64,000 nt of DNA from an uncultured Flavobacteriales bacterium (GCA_913057205.1 CAJXNO010000012.1:16194-80193), one strand, 5' to 3'; positions 26,280-34,063 are shown, counted from the stretch's first letter. Numbers and translations: made by a program. Notes: generated by a model not told the origin, from the sequence alone.

Positions 26280-26960
26280 TTAATTATCAGAGATCTGCAG
26301 TTCAAATAGAACGTTGACAACATATCTGTCGGGATCAACCCCATCCTGCTCAAGTAATGAAACAGCATTCATATCTCCTTCTGCAGTACCGCATCTCCAA
26401 GTGATGGTGAAGTCATTATCTGCCTCATCTCCTGCATTAGAAGCGCCCGTATTATCCCAACCTATAAGCTCAACTGGGTACACATCTAGGTCAGCCACAA
26501 CAGTAGCGAGCGTGGTGGGGGCACTGATGATTTCACCCGTTCCAAAGGTGTGTGCTCCATTTGCTGCAAGTTGAAGTCCTACATTATCCAATGCTAAAGT
26601 GTTAGGAGTCGACCCATCATCTACTCCGATAAAAGTGGCGTTTTCGGCTCCATACATTAAGTCCCATTCAGTAGAGGATGAAATTGTAAATGAAGATTGA
26701 TAAAACCCAAAAGAGGTAGCATCATTGGCAGAGCCGGACGCTGCGTCACCGGATAAACCATCACGATAATCATCGATGGTGTTGAAGACGAATTCGATGT
26801 TACCGCCATCATAAATAGACATCCTTAAAACCTGGTTTAAGTTAACCGCTACAGGAATGACATTACGATCTCTGACGGCTTGAGCATTGGAGAGGGTGGA
26901 AAACATTAGACTAGTCAGAAGGGCACAGGCTGAGATAAAACTTAGGTGTCTTTTTTTCAT
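26280..26960 (-). CDS. Secreted subunit-like protein, paralog 1
   Basis: The 226-aa product starts at ATG 26960 (MKKRHLSFISACALL), with a signal peptide ending near SNAQA. The mature protein contains RMSIYDGGNIEFVFNTIDDY followed by RDG, matching the paralog's motif (S-[VI]-x2-G-x2-[VI]-[DE]-F-x-F-x-T-I-x-D-Y). Ser/Thr-rich strands follow (SSFTISSSTEWDLMYGAENA), and the end is DRYVVNVLFELQISDN. The repeated strand pattern and terminal beta strand fit an Ig-like pilin or spore-coat-U fold, but no family is recognised with confidence. It is the promoter-proximal gene of the minus-strand operon and is divergent from the chaperone-like gene. Confidence 0.7.
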   Translation of the reverse strand: MKKRHLSFISACALLTSLMFSTLSNAQAVRDRNVIPVAVNLNQVLRMSIYDGGNIEFVFNTIDDYRDGLSGDAASGSANDATSFGFYQSSFTISSSTEWDLMYGAENATFIGVDDGSTPNTLALDNVGLQLAANGAHTFGTGEIISAPTTLATVVADLDVYPVELIGWDNTGASNAGDEADNDFTITWRCGTAEGDMNAVSLLEQDGVDPDRYVVNVLFELQISDN

Positions 26961-27083
26961 GGCACATAGAATATTAGAAGATTTTAACAAAAGTAAATCA
27001 TAGTCTAATACCGTCACGGTTTTTTTTTGAAAAACTTGGTTGCCGACCTTGGAGAAATTATATTTAAATTTGATTTCAAAAAA
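26961..27083. promoter_or_regulatory. Divergent promoter region of the chaperone/usher-like locus
   Basis: These 123 bp separate the two divergent arms. On the plus strand TAAATTTG (27065-27072) fits the -7 element, with a TTG (27040-27042) 22 nt upstream. It is only 11 nt from the ATG at 27084, so the leader would be very short. The region also holds a T9 run. Confidence 0.45.
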
Positions 27084-27839
27084 ATGAGATACCTTACCAT
27101 TTTACTATTTGTTCTGGCTAACAGCCTTGCAGCACAGGATTTTGAGGTAAGCCCGGTTCTAATAGAGATTAATGCTAGCCAAGGAAGGGTATCAAAAGAC
27201 GTCATGATTTTCAATCATACTGACTCCCCGAAAATTTTTAATGTCAAGGAATATGATTTTATCATAGAAGATGAAGGTAAAAAGATGTCTGCCGAGTTTG
27301 GCTCTACTCCCCGAACTTTGAAAGGAGTATTGAATATTTCTCCTTCAACTTTAATGTTGCAGCCAAATGAGAAAGGTTTCTTTACGGTAACTATTGACCC
27401 TATTGTGGGCTCCAAAATGCGATGGGGGAAATTGACAATAATTGCTGAGAACGAAGTGTCAGTGCTTGAGGAAGTAGCATCGCTGGGGGCAGGGGTCAAA
27501 ATAAAACCCGCCATTTCAGTAATGGTATATGCGCATACCGACCAAGCTTTGCCCGATGCGGAAATTTTGACTCCTGAAAAAATTGATTCAGGATACAGTG
27601 TGCTTATTAGAAATACCGGGGATTCGAAATTAAAAGCAAAAGTCACTTTTCTCCTCACTAATGTTATGACGGGAGACGAAGTAGAGATAAACGAAATGGT
27701 AGCTGGGCTGTTGCCTGGGGAAGAGAAGACACTAATCACCGAGATTCCCGATCATGAATATCCAAAAGCAATGCTTACGGTTTTGATGGATTATAGCCCA
27801 AATGCGGACTTAAAGGGAGTTCAAATTATTTTAGACTAG
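27084..27839 (+). CDS. Periplasmic PapD-like chaperone
   Basis: From ATG 27084 (MRYLTILLFVLANSLAAQ, a signal peptide) the product is 251 aa, the size of a two-domain fimbrial chaperone. The N-terminal domain reads DFEVSPVLIEINASQGRVSK, DVMIFNHTDSPKIF, LNISPSTLMLQPNEKGFFTV, MRWGKLTII and VKIKPAISVMVYAH. This follows the order seen in archaic PapD-like proteins: fxVxPxxxxl, a vxNxsdxP strand, sPxxxxLxPGe, then ixVxVyv. The second domain (SGYSVLIRNTGDSKLKAKVT) resembles domain 2. It would cap secreted subunits before delivery to the usher. The ORF extends 19 codons upstream, but the signal peptide fixes this start. It heads the plus-strand arm, with the next gene starting at its stop codon. Confidence 0.7.
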   Translation: MRYLTILLFVLANSLAAQDFEVSPVLIEINASQGRVSKDVMIFNHTDSPKIFNVKEYDFIIEDEGKKMSAEFGSTPRTLKGVLNISPSTLMLQPNEKGFFTVTIDPIVGSKMRWGKLTIIAENEVSVLEEVASLGAGVKIKPAISVMVYAHTDQALPDAEILTPEKIDSGYSVLIRNTGDSKLKAKVTFLLTNVMTGDEVEINEMVAGLLPGEEKTLITEIPDHEYPKAMLTVLMDYSPNADLKGVQIILD

Positions 27840-28787
27840 GTGTTGATTGTATTGATGTATTTCGGGGCGTTATTCCCATTAAACGCTCTGCAGGAGCCTG
27901 ACACTATAGTCGTAACTTACACGGGAGATACAGTTGTAAGGGAAGAATATTTGGTCGAAATAAATCAAGAAGGAGATACTCTTAGATGCGGCTTTTATAA
28001 TTCATTTTACGAAAACGGGATGCCGGATCAAAAGGGGGGATATAAAAAAAATAATCTCAGCGGTGAGTGGAGGTTATTTGATCGAAATGGGTATTTAGAA
28101 CAGAGAGTAAATTATAAAAAGGGGAAACAACACGGCTCATTCGAGAAGTATCATATTCAAACAGAAGAAGTCAGTTGCTACGGTAGGTATCGAAATAATT
28201 TACTCCAAGGGTGGGTATTCTTTTTTACTGAGCATGGGTCTCTTTTGGAAAAAAGCCATTACAAAAAGAACTTACGTGACGGAAAGACAACCACCTATTT
28301 CGAATCGGGAGGAATAAGAGAGGTTTCAAAATTTAAATTAGGAATCAGACACGGAAAGCGATTATACTATTCAGAGAGTGGAGGCCTCATTAAGTCGGAA
28401 AAATATGTTAGTGGCAGGTTGCAAGGTCAAACAGTGATATACCATGTGGATTCAAAAGTTATTTCTCAAAAATTGAGTTATCGCGATAACGTTCTGAATG
28501 GAATCCATTTAACTTATTATTCAAGTGGCCAACTTAAATCAGAGTGTAACTATCTGGACAACAAAAGGATAGGTCGGTTTGTATCGTATCATGAAAATGG
28601 ATTAGTGATGGAAAGCGGGAATTATATTAACGGAGAGAAGAATGGGAATTGGGAGGTTTTCGATGAAAATGGAGTGTTAGTGAGTTCCGCATTTATGCAA
28701 AGAGGAGAGATTTCTGGGTATTTAAATATCTACAATAATCAAGGAGAGCTAATCAATAAAATTGATTACGATAATGCAGAAGAATAA
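27840..28787 (+). CDS. MORN/YwqK-repeat protein
   Basis: The 315-aa product starts with GTG at 27840, immediately after the chaperone stop; ATG 27855 is an alternative. After a short hydrophobic start (LIVLMYFGALFPLNALQ, perhaps a signal) it consists of about ten 22-24-residue repeats of the YwqK/MORN_2 kind, such as YKKNNLSGEWRLFDRNGYLE, YKKNLRDGKTTTYFESGGIR and NYINGEKNGNWEVFDENGVL. These repeats form extended beta solenoids and are common in secreted or lipid-anchored Bacteroidota proteins. Its coupling to the chaperone-like gene suggests a partner in the same surface system, but the function is not known. A similar short lipoprotein is encoded at 62235. Confidence 0.75.
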   Translation: MLIVLMYFGALFPLNALQEPDTIVVTYTGDTVVREEYLVEINQEGDTLRCGFYNSFYENGMPDQKGGYKKNNLSGEWRLFDRNGYLEQRVNYKKGKQHGSFEKYHIQTEEVSCYGRYRNNLLQGWVFFFTEHGSLLEKSHYKKNLRDGKTTTYFESGGIREVSKFKLGIRHGKRLYYSESGGLIKSEKYVSGRLQGQTVIYHVDSKVISQKLSYRDNVLNGIHLTYYSSGQLKSECNYLDNKRIGRFVSYHENGLVMESGNYINGEKNGNWEVFDENGVLVSSAFMQRGEISGYLNIYNNQGELINKIDYDNAEE

Positions 28788-29103
28788 ACCGCCTATTCTA
28801 TTAATTGCAACGCTGAATATCAGTTTAATCATCATTTGCTTAATTCAAGACGGGTGTAACAATTCAGTTGCCGAGTGTTCAAATACTTATGCCCTTGTCA
28901 GAACGAATATTTCGAATGAGTGCAGTTTTGTAATCGTTTCTGAAAGTTTTATTTATGAGCCAGCAAATATTTCGCAGTTTAACTTTACAGCATCACTAGG
29001 CGATTCTACCCAAATCCAAGCCGATTTCATGGTTTCTGATCAGTTTTTTCCGCAATGTATAGGAGATTACAGGGTGGAATTATTTTGCATAGAGCCTTTA
29101 TAG
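28774..29103 (+). CDS. Small secreted or lipid-anchored protein, unknown
   Basis: The 109-aa product begins at ATG 28774, overlapping the YwqK-repeat gene by 14 nt. A hydrophobic segment (LLIATLNISLIIICLIQDG) precedes CNNS, which may be a weak lipobox (QDGC). The mature part has five more Cys (ECSNTYALVRT, NECSFVIVSES, FFPQCIGDY, ELFCIEPL). No family is recognised. It is the last gene of the plus-strand arm. It could alternatively start at 28762. Confidence 0.55.
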   Translation: MQKNKPPILLIATLNISLIIICLIQDGCNNSVAECSNTYALVRTNISNECSFVIVSESFIYEPANISQFNFTASLGDSTQIQADFMVSDQFFPQCIGDYRVELFCIEPL

Positions 29104-29347
29104 TTGCTGGATTCTCAATGCCCCGCATGTCAGCAAGGGAATGAGATTATTTGACAAATCAAACTTAAACCTCGTTTCGCTTGCTACGAAAAAACAGTTG
29201 AATTGTAGGGGAGGTTACATAACCAGAGCAACACCCATACCTACGACGCGATCTGATTTGATTGCTTCACTTATCACTGGCCCTTACTTGCCTTTGTTGC
29301 ATCCATACGTCTGTATAACGTAGGCTTTAATCGCAGATATTTGTCGC

Positions 29348-29611
29348 ATGTTACAAAAAGCTCCATTCCTACTCATCGTTTTTTTGACCGCTTTCTCCCT
29401 CTCAGGATGTAAGAAGGATGACCCGGATGAGGTAATGGAAGAACCACCACTCCAAATCCAAACGAGCGAGTTCTGTGAGAATACGTGCGTTTTTGCCAAC
29501 GATGGAGAATGCGATGATGGTGGTGCTAACGCTTCCTCCGACTTCTGCGAATACGGAACCGACTGTGAAGACTGCGGACTTCGCACCATCGTAAGAACCG
29601 TTGACCGATGA
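29348..29611 (+). CDS. Cys-patterned small lipoprotein, copy 1
   Basis: The 87-aa lipoprotein has a signal ending LSGC (acylated Cys about residue 21) and an acidic linker. A 38-residue Cys module follows, with spacing C-x3-C-x7-C-x11-C-x5-C-x2-C and the stretch GECDDGG...GTDCEDCG. The acidic DDGG/GTDC pattern resembles Notch-type LNR or other Ca-binding repeats, but I do not recognise a named family. The next gene encodes a second copy with identical Cys spacing, and the ATGA stop/start overlap indicates an operon formed by tandem duplication. Confidence 0.7.
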   Translation: MLQKAPFLLIVFLTAFSLSGCKKDDPDEVMEEPPLQIQTSEFCENTCVFANDGECDDGGANASSDFCEYGTDCEDCGLRTIVRTVDR

Positions 29612-29796
29612 AGCAATGCGCGTACTACATACTCGTCTTCCTCGTCTTCTTCACCAGTGCGTGCACCCGCGAGCTATGCGATGATACCTGCTTCTGGCCC
29701 CAAGACGGAGAATGCGATGATGGTGGACCAGGTTCCTTGAACGACTACTGCGCCTTTGGAACCGATTGCTCTGACTGCGGAACACGAACAGAGTGA
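29608..29796 (+). CDS. Cys-patterned small lipoprotein, copy 2
   Basis: The 62-aa product has a lipoprotein signal (YYILVFLVFFTSAC) and the same Cys module as the preceding gene: LCDDTCFWPQDGECDDGG, then YCAFGTDCSDCG. It has no linker and a two-residue-shorter tail (TRTE). It overlaps copy 1 by 4 nt. Both were probably made from one ancestor; a role at the outer membrane is inferred from the lipobox only. Confidence 0.7.
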   Translation: MKQCAYYILVFLVFFTSACTRELCDDTCFWPQDGECDDGGPGSLNDYCAFGTDCSDCGTRTE

Positions 29797-29801
29797 CCTA
29801 A

Positions 29802-30236
29802 TTAAATCAAGTTGAGTTTCTCCAAGATCGTCCGATGATCGAAGGCCATTTCTGGCAGGTCAACTATCGGAAACCATTTGGCATCGGCCGCATCATCGGC
29901 TTCCTTCACTGACCTTCGCTCTTCCAAAACAGCATGATAGACCACGCTCACTGTTCTGAAACGTGGATCGCGACCTACCGAACCCTCAGTTGCTACGAGC
30001 TCCATTTCATGGACCGGGACTTTAAGTCCGGTCTCTTCCGCTAGTTCCATTACTGCGGCGTCTACGAGCTCCTCGTCGGTTTCGATGAACCCGCCTGGAA
30101 AGGCCCACATTCCTTGGAAAGGTGGATTTCTTCGGCGAATCAATAACATGTATCCATCACGTGTGGTGACGATGTTATCCGCTGCTAAATAAATGTCCTG
30201 ATCAATTGCCATCCTTGCGTGTTTATAGGCTGTCAA
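29802..30236 (-). CDS. Nudix hydrolase with altered catalytic box
   Basis: The 144-aa protein is of Nudix size. The Nudix box GFIETDEELVDAAVMELAEE (followed by TGL) keeps the glycine, the first Glu and the metal-binding EE pair, but the usual Arg before the first Glu of REUxEE is Met. GMWAFPGGF just before it is typical of the ADP-ribose/NADH pyrophosphatase-like subgroup. It may hydrolyse a nucleoside diphosphate derivative. It is transcribed toward the small lipoproteins and divergent from panD. ATG 30212 (MAIDQDIYL) is an alternative start. Confidence 0.85.
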   Translation of the reverse strand: MTAYKHARMAIDQDIYLAADNIVTTRDGYMLLIRRRNPPFQGMWAFPGGFIETDEELVDAAVMELAEETGLKVPVHEMELVATEGSVGRDPRFRTVSVVYHAVLEERRSVKEADDAADAKWFPIVDLPEMAFDHRTILEKLNLI

Positions 30237-30237
30237 G

Positions 30238-30271
30238 TTGCGTTTTAGCCCTTCAAATATTGCTACTTTTG
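30238..30271 (+). promoter_or_regulatory. Putative promoter of panD (TTG-N23-TACTTTTG)
   Basis: TTG at 30238-30240 and TACTTTTG at 30264-30271 are 23 nt apart. The panD ATG is only 7 nt after the -7 element, so the mRNA would be leaderless or nearly so. Confidence 0.5.
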
Positions 30272-30278
30272 CAGCGAA

Positions 30279-30632
30279 ATGAAGATCGAGGTATTAAAAT
30301 CAAAACTCCATCGCGTTAAGGTAACGGATGCACACTTGGACTACATTGGCAGCATCGAGATCGACGAAACGCTGATGGAAGCCGCCAACCTCATTGAGGG
30401 AGAGAAAGTAACGATCGTGAACATCAACAACGGTGAGCGATTCGAAACCTACGTCATCACTGGAAAGCGCAACTCTGGAACGGTAAGCTTGAACGGTCCG
30501 GCTGCACGTAAGGTGCAGATCGGCGACATTGTGATCATCATTTCTTACGCCCAAATAGAATTCGAGGAAGCCAAGCAATTCAAGCCTTGGGTCGTATTCC
30601 CGGATGAAAAAACGAACACCTTAGTCGATTGA
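30279..30632 (+). CDS. panD: Aspartate 1-decarboxylase
   Basis: The 117-aa proenzyme makes beta-alanine for pantothenate and CoA. The self-cleavage site is Gly24-Ser25 (DYIGSIEID), where Ser25 becomes the pyruvoyl cofactor. Lys9 and Tyr58-type residues ([18 protein letters not shown]) and the [11 protein letters not shown] motif are conserved. It heads a plus-strand operon whose genes overlap or nearly touch down to 33389. Confidence 0.96.
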   Translation: MKIEVLKSKLHRVKVTDAHLDYIGSIEIDETLMEAANLIEGEKVTIVNINNGERFETYVITGKRNSGTVSLNGPAARKVQIGDIVIIISYAQIEFEEAKQFKPWVVFPDEKTNTLVD

Positions 30633-31624
30633 ATAAGCGATTGAAATCAGCCCTGCAAGTGCTTTTCTCACTTGCGCTTGGTTTCTTCCTCATCTGGTTC
30701 ATTTATAAAGATCTAACGGAGGAGGACAAGACGAATGTGATGAACTCCATCCGTGAGGCTAACTATTGGTGGATCGGTCTGTCTGCCCTTATCGCCATCT
30801 TGAGCCACATCTTCCGTGCCTACCGCTGGAAGTACCCGCTTGAATCTCTGGATATTCGCATTGATATGCCGAACCGCTTTGCCGGCGTGATGATCGGCTA
30901 TTTGGCCAATTTGGCTTTTCCTCGTTTAGGTGAAGTAACCCGATGCGCCGTACTGGCGAGAAAACACAAGTATCCATTTGAAAAGCTTTTTGGAACCGTG
31001 ATTGCAGAACGCGTCGTTGATGCCATCATTCTGCTTGGTATGATCGTATTGGCTGTGGTCCTGCAGTTCAGCATACTGAGATCGTTCCTTACTGAGGCCC
31101 TCGGGCCAATGGCGGAAAAGGCACAAAACTTTGTAATCCTTGGTTTTATTGGAGTTCTTGGCGTAGTAGGATTCTACGTTTTCTGGCGTTTTGTACAACG
31201 TTCAACGCATCCATTAGCACTTCAGATCAAAGAGAAGATCAGGGGGTTGTTTGATGGCTTCGCCACCATCAAGCGCATGGACGGTCAGTTAGGCTTCTAC
31301 TTTCACACAGCACTGATTTGGATATCCTACATGTTGATGTACGTGGTAACCTTCCAAAGCTTACCTGAAACTCAAGGCGTTCCGATTGGTGGCATCTTAG
31401 CCTCCTTTGTGCTCGGTGGTTTATCCATCGTTGTGGTGCAAGGTGGATTGGGCGCCTATCCACTAGCGATCATGTTGATCTTGGCCCTTTACGGTGTGGA
31501 AGAGTCAACCGGTTACGCCTTCGGATGGATCGTTTGGTCAGCGCAAACAGCAATGATCATCATACTCGGATTCGTGTCTATGCTTGCCTTACCGTTGTTG
31601 AATGTAAAAAAGGCAGCATCATGA
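30629..31624 (+). CDS. YbhN/lysylphosphatidylglycerol synthase TM-region family protein
   Basis: The 331-aa integral membrane protein starts with TTG at 30629, overlapping the panD stop by 4 nt. It has about eight hydrophobic spans and the family signature near the second span: [17 protein letters not shown], then [20 protein letters not shown], with the conserved R-x-[15 protein letters not shown] follows. These proteins resemble the flippase domain of MprF, but the synthase domain is absent, so the substrate is unknown. Coupling to panD and the downstream nucleotidyltransferase is common in Bacteroidota. Confidence 0.85.
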   Translation: MNKRLKSALQVLFSLALGFFLIWFIYKDLTEEDKTNVMNSIREANYWWIGLSALIAILSHIFRAYRWKYPLESLDIRIDMPNRFAGVMIGYLANLAFPRLGEVTRCAVLARKHKYPFEKLFGTVIAERVVDAIILLGMIVLAVVLQFSILRSFLTEALGPMAEKAQNFVILGFIGVLGVVGFYVFWRFVQRSTHPLALQIKEKIRGLFDGFATIKRMDGQLGFYFHTALIWISYMLMYVVTFQSLPETQGVPIGGILASFVLGGLSIVVVQGGLGAYPLAIMLILALYGVEESTGYAFGWIVWSAQTAMIIILGFVSMLALPLLNVKKAAS

Positions 31625-32112
31625 ACCAGAATCCGTTTGGAAAACTCTTCTCGTTAGCAGAAGTGAAGGACCAAAGCCAGCGCTGGCGGGAAAAAGGCGA
31701 ACGGATCGTATTCACCAATGGTGTCTTCGACCTGCTTCATCCGGGGCATGTGCTCTATTTGCAAGAAGCTGCAGCGCTTGGGGATCGCTTGATAGTTGGA
31801 CTCAACTCAGATCGATCTGCCAAACTCCTTAACAAAGGACCGGAACGACCAATCCAAGATGAACAGGCGCGGGCCACGATTCTAGCTGCACTTTCCATGG
31901 TAGATGCCGTCGTGCTGTTTGAAGAAGAGACACCACTCCACTTGATAGAATCGATCCAACCTGATACCTTAGTAAAAGGTGGAGACTACAGCATCGAACA
32001 GATCGTGGGTGCTGATTTGGTGCTCGGGAATGGTGGACAGGTGAAGCAGTTGCAATTCGTTCCGGGCTACTCTACTACCAACATCGAACAAAAGATCCGC
32101 AACAGCGGTTAA
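31621..32112 (+). CDS. rfaE2: D-glycero-beta-D-manno-heptose 1-phosphate adenylyltransferase-like protein
   Basis: The 163-aa nucleotidyltransferase begins at ATG 31621, overlapping the upstream stop as ATGA. It has the cytidylyltransferase-like motifs FTNGVFDLLHPGHVLYLQEA (HxGH) and VGLNSDRSAKLLNKGPERPI, and a late GYSTTNIEQKI. This is the RfaE2/HldE C-terminal type, which makes ADP-heptose for lipopolysaccharide core. The kinase half is absent here. Bacteroidota often encode this single-domain form. Confidence 0.9.
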   Translation: MNQNPFGKLFSLAEVKDQSQRWREKGERIVFTNGVFDLLHPGHVLYLQEAAALGDRLIVGLNSDRSAKLLNKGPERPIQDEQARATILAALSMVDAVVLFEEETPLHLIESIQPDTLVKGGDYSIEQIVGADLVLGNGGQVKQLQFVPGYSTTNIEQKIRNSG

Positions 32113-32122
32113 TCGCACGATC

Positions 32123-32557
32123 ATGAGTAAGAACATCAACGCCATACAAGACGAAATCATAGAAGAGTTCAGCTTCTTCACCGACTGGATGGAGAAGTAC
32201 GAACACATCATCGAGTACGGAAAAGGACTTCCCTCTTTGGAAGAATCCTTGAAGAACGATGACAACATCGTAAAAGGGTGTCAAAGCAGGGTGTGGTTGC
32301 ACGCCGACATGAATGAAGAGAAGCTCTGTTTTCAGGCCGATAGTGATGCTATCATTACCAAAGGTCTCGTGGGATTAATGGTTCGTGTGCTAAGTGGTCA
32401 TTCCCCTGAGGAAATCGCAACAGCAGACCTCTACTTTATTGACCAGATTGGACTGAAAGAGCATCTATCACCCAATCGGGCGAACGGATTGGCTTCTATG
32501 ATCAAGAAGATAAAGATGTACGCACTGGCATACGATGCCAAAAGTAAAGCCGAATAA
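32123..32557 (+). CDS. sufE: SufE Fe-S cluster assembly sulfur acceptor
   Basis: The 144-aa protein has the active-site Cys53 in IVKGCQSRVWLHA, which takes persulfide from the SufS cysteine desulfurase and raises its activity. The preceding YEHIIEYGKGLP and the later HLSPNRANGLASMI are typical of SufE. SufS, SufB, SufC and SufD are not in the window. It precedes a DUF59 and a DUF2480 gene, a common Bacteroidota SUF tail. Confidence 0.95.
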   Translation: MSKNINAIQDEIIEEFSFFTDWMEKYEHIIEYGKGLPSLEESLKNDDNIVKGCQSRVWLHADMNEEKLCFQADSDAIITKGLVGLMVRVLSGHSPEEIATADLYFIDQIGLKEHLSPNRANGLASMIKKIKMYALAYDAKSKAE

Positions 32558-32559
32558 AG

Positions 32560-32880
32560 ATGGATCCAGCGAAGAAGAAACAACTTGAAGAGGCGGTCAT
32601 CGCAGCGATGAAGACGGTGTATGACCCTGAGATCCCAGTAGATATCTACGAACTTGGTTTGATCTATGAGATTAAGATCAACGAGGATTATGAGGCGACC
32701 ATCATCATGACCCTCACTTCTCCCAGTTGTCCAGTGGCTGAGAGCCTTCCTGTTGAGGTAGAGCAAAAAGTTGCTGGAGTAGAAGGCATCACCTCATCGA
32801 AGGTGGAACTCACGTGGGAGCCGCCATGGGATAAGGACATGATGAGCGAAGAAGCTTTGGTTGAACTCGGATTGATGTAG
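32560..32880 (+). CDS. MIP18/DUF59-family Fe-S assembly protein
   Basis: The 106-aa protein has the DUF59 hallmarks VYDPEIPVDIYELGLIY and the SPSCPVAESLP loop with the conserved Cys, plus LTWEPPWDKDMMSEEA. It is the bacterial relative of eukaryotic MIP18 and of SufT, and acts in Fe-S delivery or maturation. It lies 2 nt after sufE, which supports that role. PaaD-type proteins are related but longer, so they are less likely. Confidence 0.9.
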   Translation: MDPAKKKQLEEAVIAAMKTVYDPEIPVDIYELGLIYEIKINEDYEATIIMTLTSPSCPVAESLPVEVEQKVAGVEGITSSKVELTWEPPWDKDMMSEEALVELGLM

Positions 32881-32882
32881 GC

Positions 32883-33389
32883 ATGGCTGATGTCATTGAA
32901 AATAAAGTTGCTAAAAGCGGCCTGATCACCCTTGACTTAGAGGAGCTCATGCCGAGGTGGGAAATCGTAGGCTTTGACATGGCCGATGTGCTGTGGCAAG
33001 GTTTAGCCCTCAAAGAGAAAGATTTTCGAGCCTTTGTGAAGGACCACGATTGGTCTGCTTACAATGGAAAGCAAGTCTATATTCATAACTCAGCAGACGC
33101 CATCATTCCAACGTGGGCGTACATGTTACTTGGAGCCGCACTTGATGCACATGCTGACCTGGTTGTTGTTGGCCCTGAACGTGATCTCAACGCCGCTCTC
33201 TGGGCTCGATTCGTTACTGCGTTCCAAGCGAGTCAATACGCTGATCAGCGTGTGATCCTTAAAGGATGTGGGAGCGTGGATATCCCCGAGTCGGTATATC
33301 TTCAATTGAGCCAGAAGCTGGTCAAGCAGGTCAAGACCTTGATGTTTGGTGAGCCCTGCTCAACCGTTCCGGTATTCAAAAAGAAATAG
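32883..33389 (+). CDS. DUF2480 family protein
   Basis: The 168-aa protein starts 2 nt after the DUF59 gene. It matches the Bacteroidota-specific DUF2480 group: SGLITLDLEE near the start, VQIHNS-like VYIHNSADAIIPTWAYMLLG, and LKGCGSVDIPESVYLQL. A C-terminal Cys (FGEPCSTVPVFKK) may bind metal. Its function is unknown, but it is regularly found at the end of SUF operons. It overlaps the convergent frameshifted gene by 14 nt. Confidence 0.85.
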   Translation: MADVIENKVAKSGLITLDLEELMPRWEIVGFDMADVLWQGLALKEKDFRAFVKDHDWSAYNGKQVYIHNSADAIIPTWAYMLLGAALDAHADLVVVGPERDLNAALWARFVTAFQASQYADQRVILKGCGSVDIPESVYLQLSQKLVKQVKTLMFGEPCSTVPVFKKK

Positions 33390-34063
33390 TGCGTTTCGTG
33401 GCTTGCTCCACATAAGCGATGTAGGCTCCAAACAAGTCCACATCGTTTGAGGCAAGCTTTTCTCCATTCAAGTATTTATTCACGGCTGCTTCGGCGTAGC
33501 CCAATGAACGCAACTCATTCGCATCGGCTTCTGCATCTAGCAAGCTACTAAACAAGCCAGCAGAGTAGGCATATGCTTGTTGAGATGACACCCCAAAGCT
33601 CAAGGGCTGATCGATATCGTTCACGAGGTCACGACCGCGAGGTTCCTCATAGGTGGCGAAGTATACGGTAAAAGAGATGTTCTCCAATTCACTTGGATCG
33701 CGCTGTCCGGTTTCAAAAGGAGTGCGATCACTCAGTAACATCAACGCGTCTTCAGGCAGGATGCTGACTTGGTTGAAAAAGGGCACCAATTCCAACTCTG
33801 TTTCGCTTACGCCTTCAGGAAGTTGTGGGATACTGGATAAAGCATCAGCAATATAGAAATAGGCACCATAATATACCTGCATCCCGGGTGATGAAGAAAT
33901 CATCGTTCTTCCAATGAGCGGCTACCTGATCGGTCGTGATTTCCCATTGGAATATTAAGTACTGTGGAAGCTCTGGATTTTTGATACGTTCTTGAGCAGA
34001 AACGATGGAAACAAAAGCTAGTGACAAGACCAGCATCAACGCTACAGGGGCTAGATTTTTCAT
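33376..34063 (-). pseudogene. Frameshifted secreted SPOR-like protein
   Basis: Two frames join into one protein. The first (34063-33845) encodes a signal peptide (MKNLAPVALMLVLSLAFVS) and QYLIFQWEITTDQVAAHWKN, then runs into nonsense after FFITR. The second (open from 33903) continues as MQVYYGAYFYIADALSSIPQ and ends with a SPOR-like stretch (GLFSSLLDAEADANELRSLG). The +1 shift falls at CACCCGGGATG near 33880-33890, where a single extra base would explain it. The joined product is about 228 aa. Either the gene is inactivated or the base is a sequence error. It follows no operon and lies convergent with the SUF genes. Confidence 0.7.

Noticed and set aside
29141..29323. 60-codon plus-strand ORF between the small secreted protein and the Cys-patterned lipoprotein
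   Set aside because: Composition looks random, there is no recognisable start region, and no family pattern.
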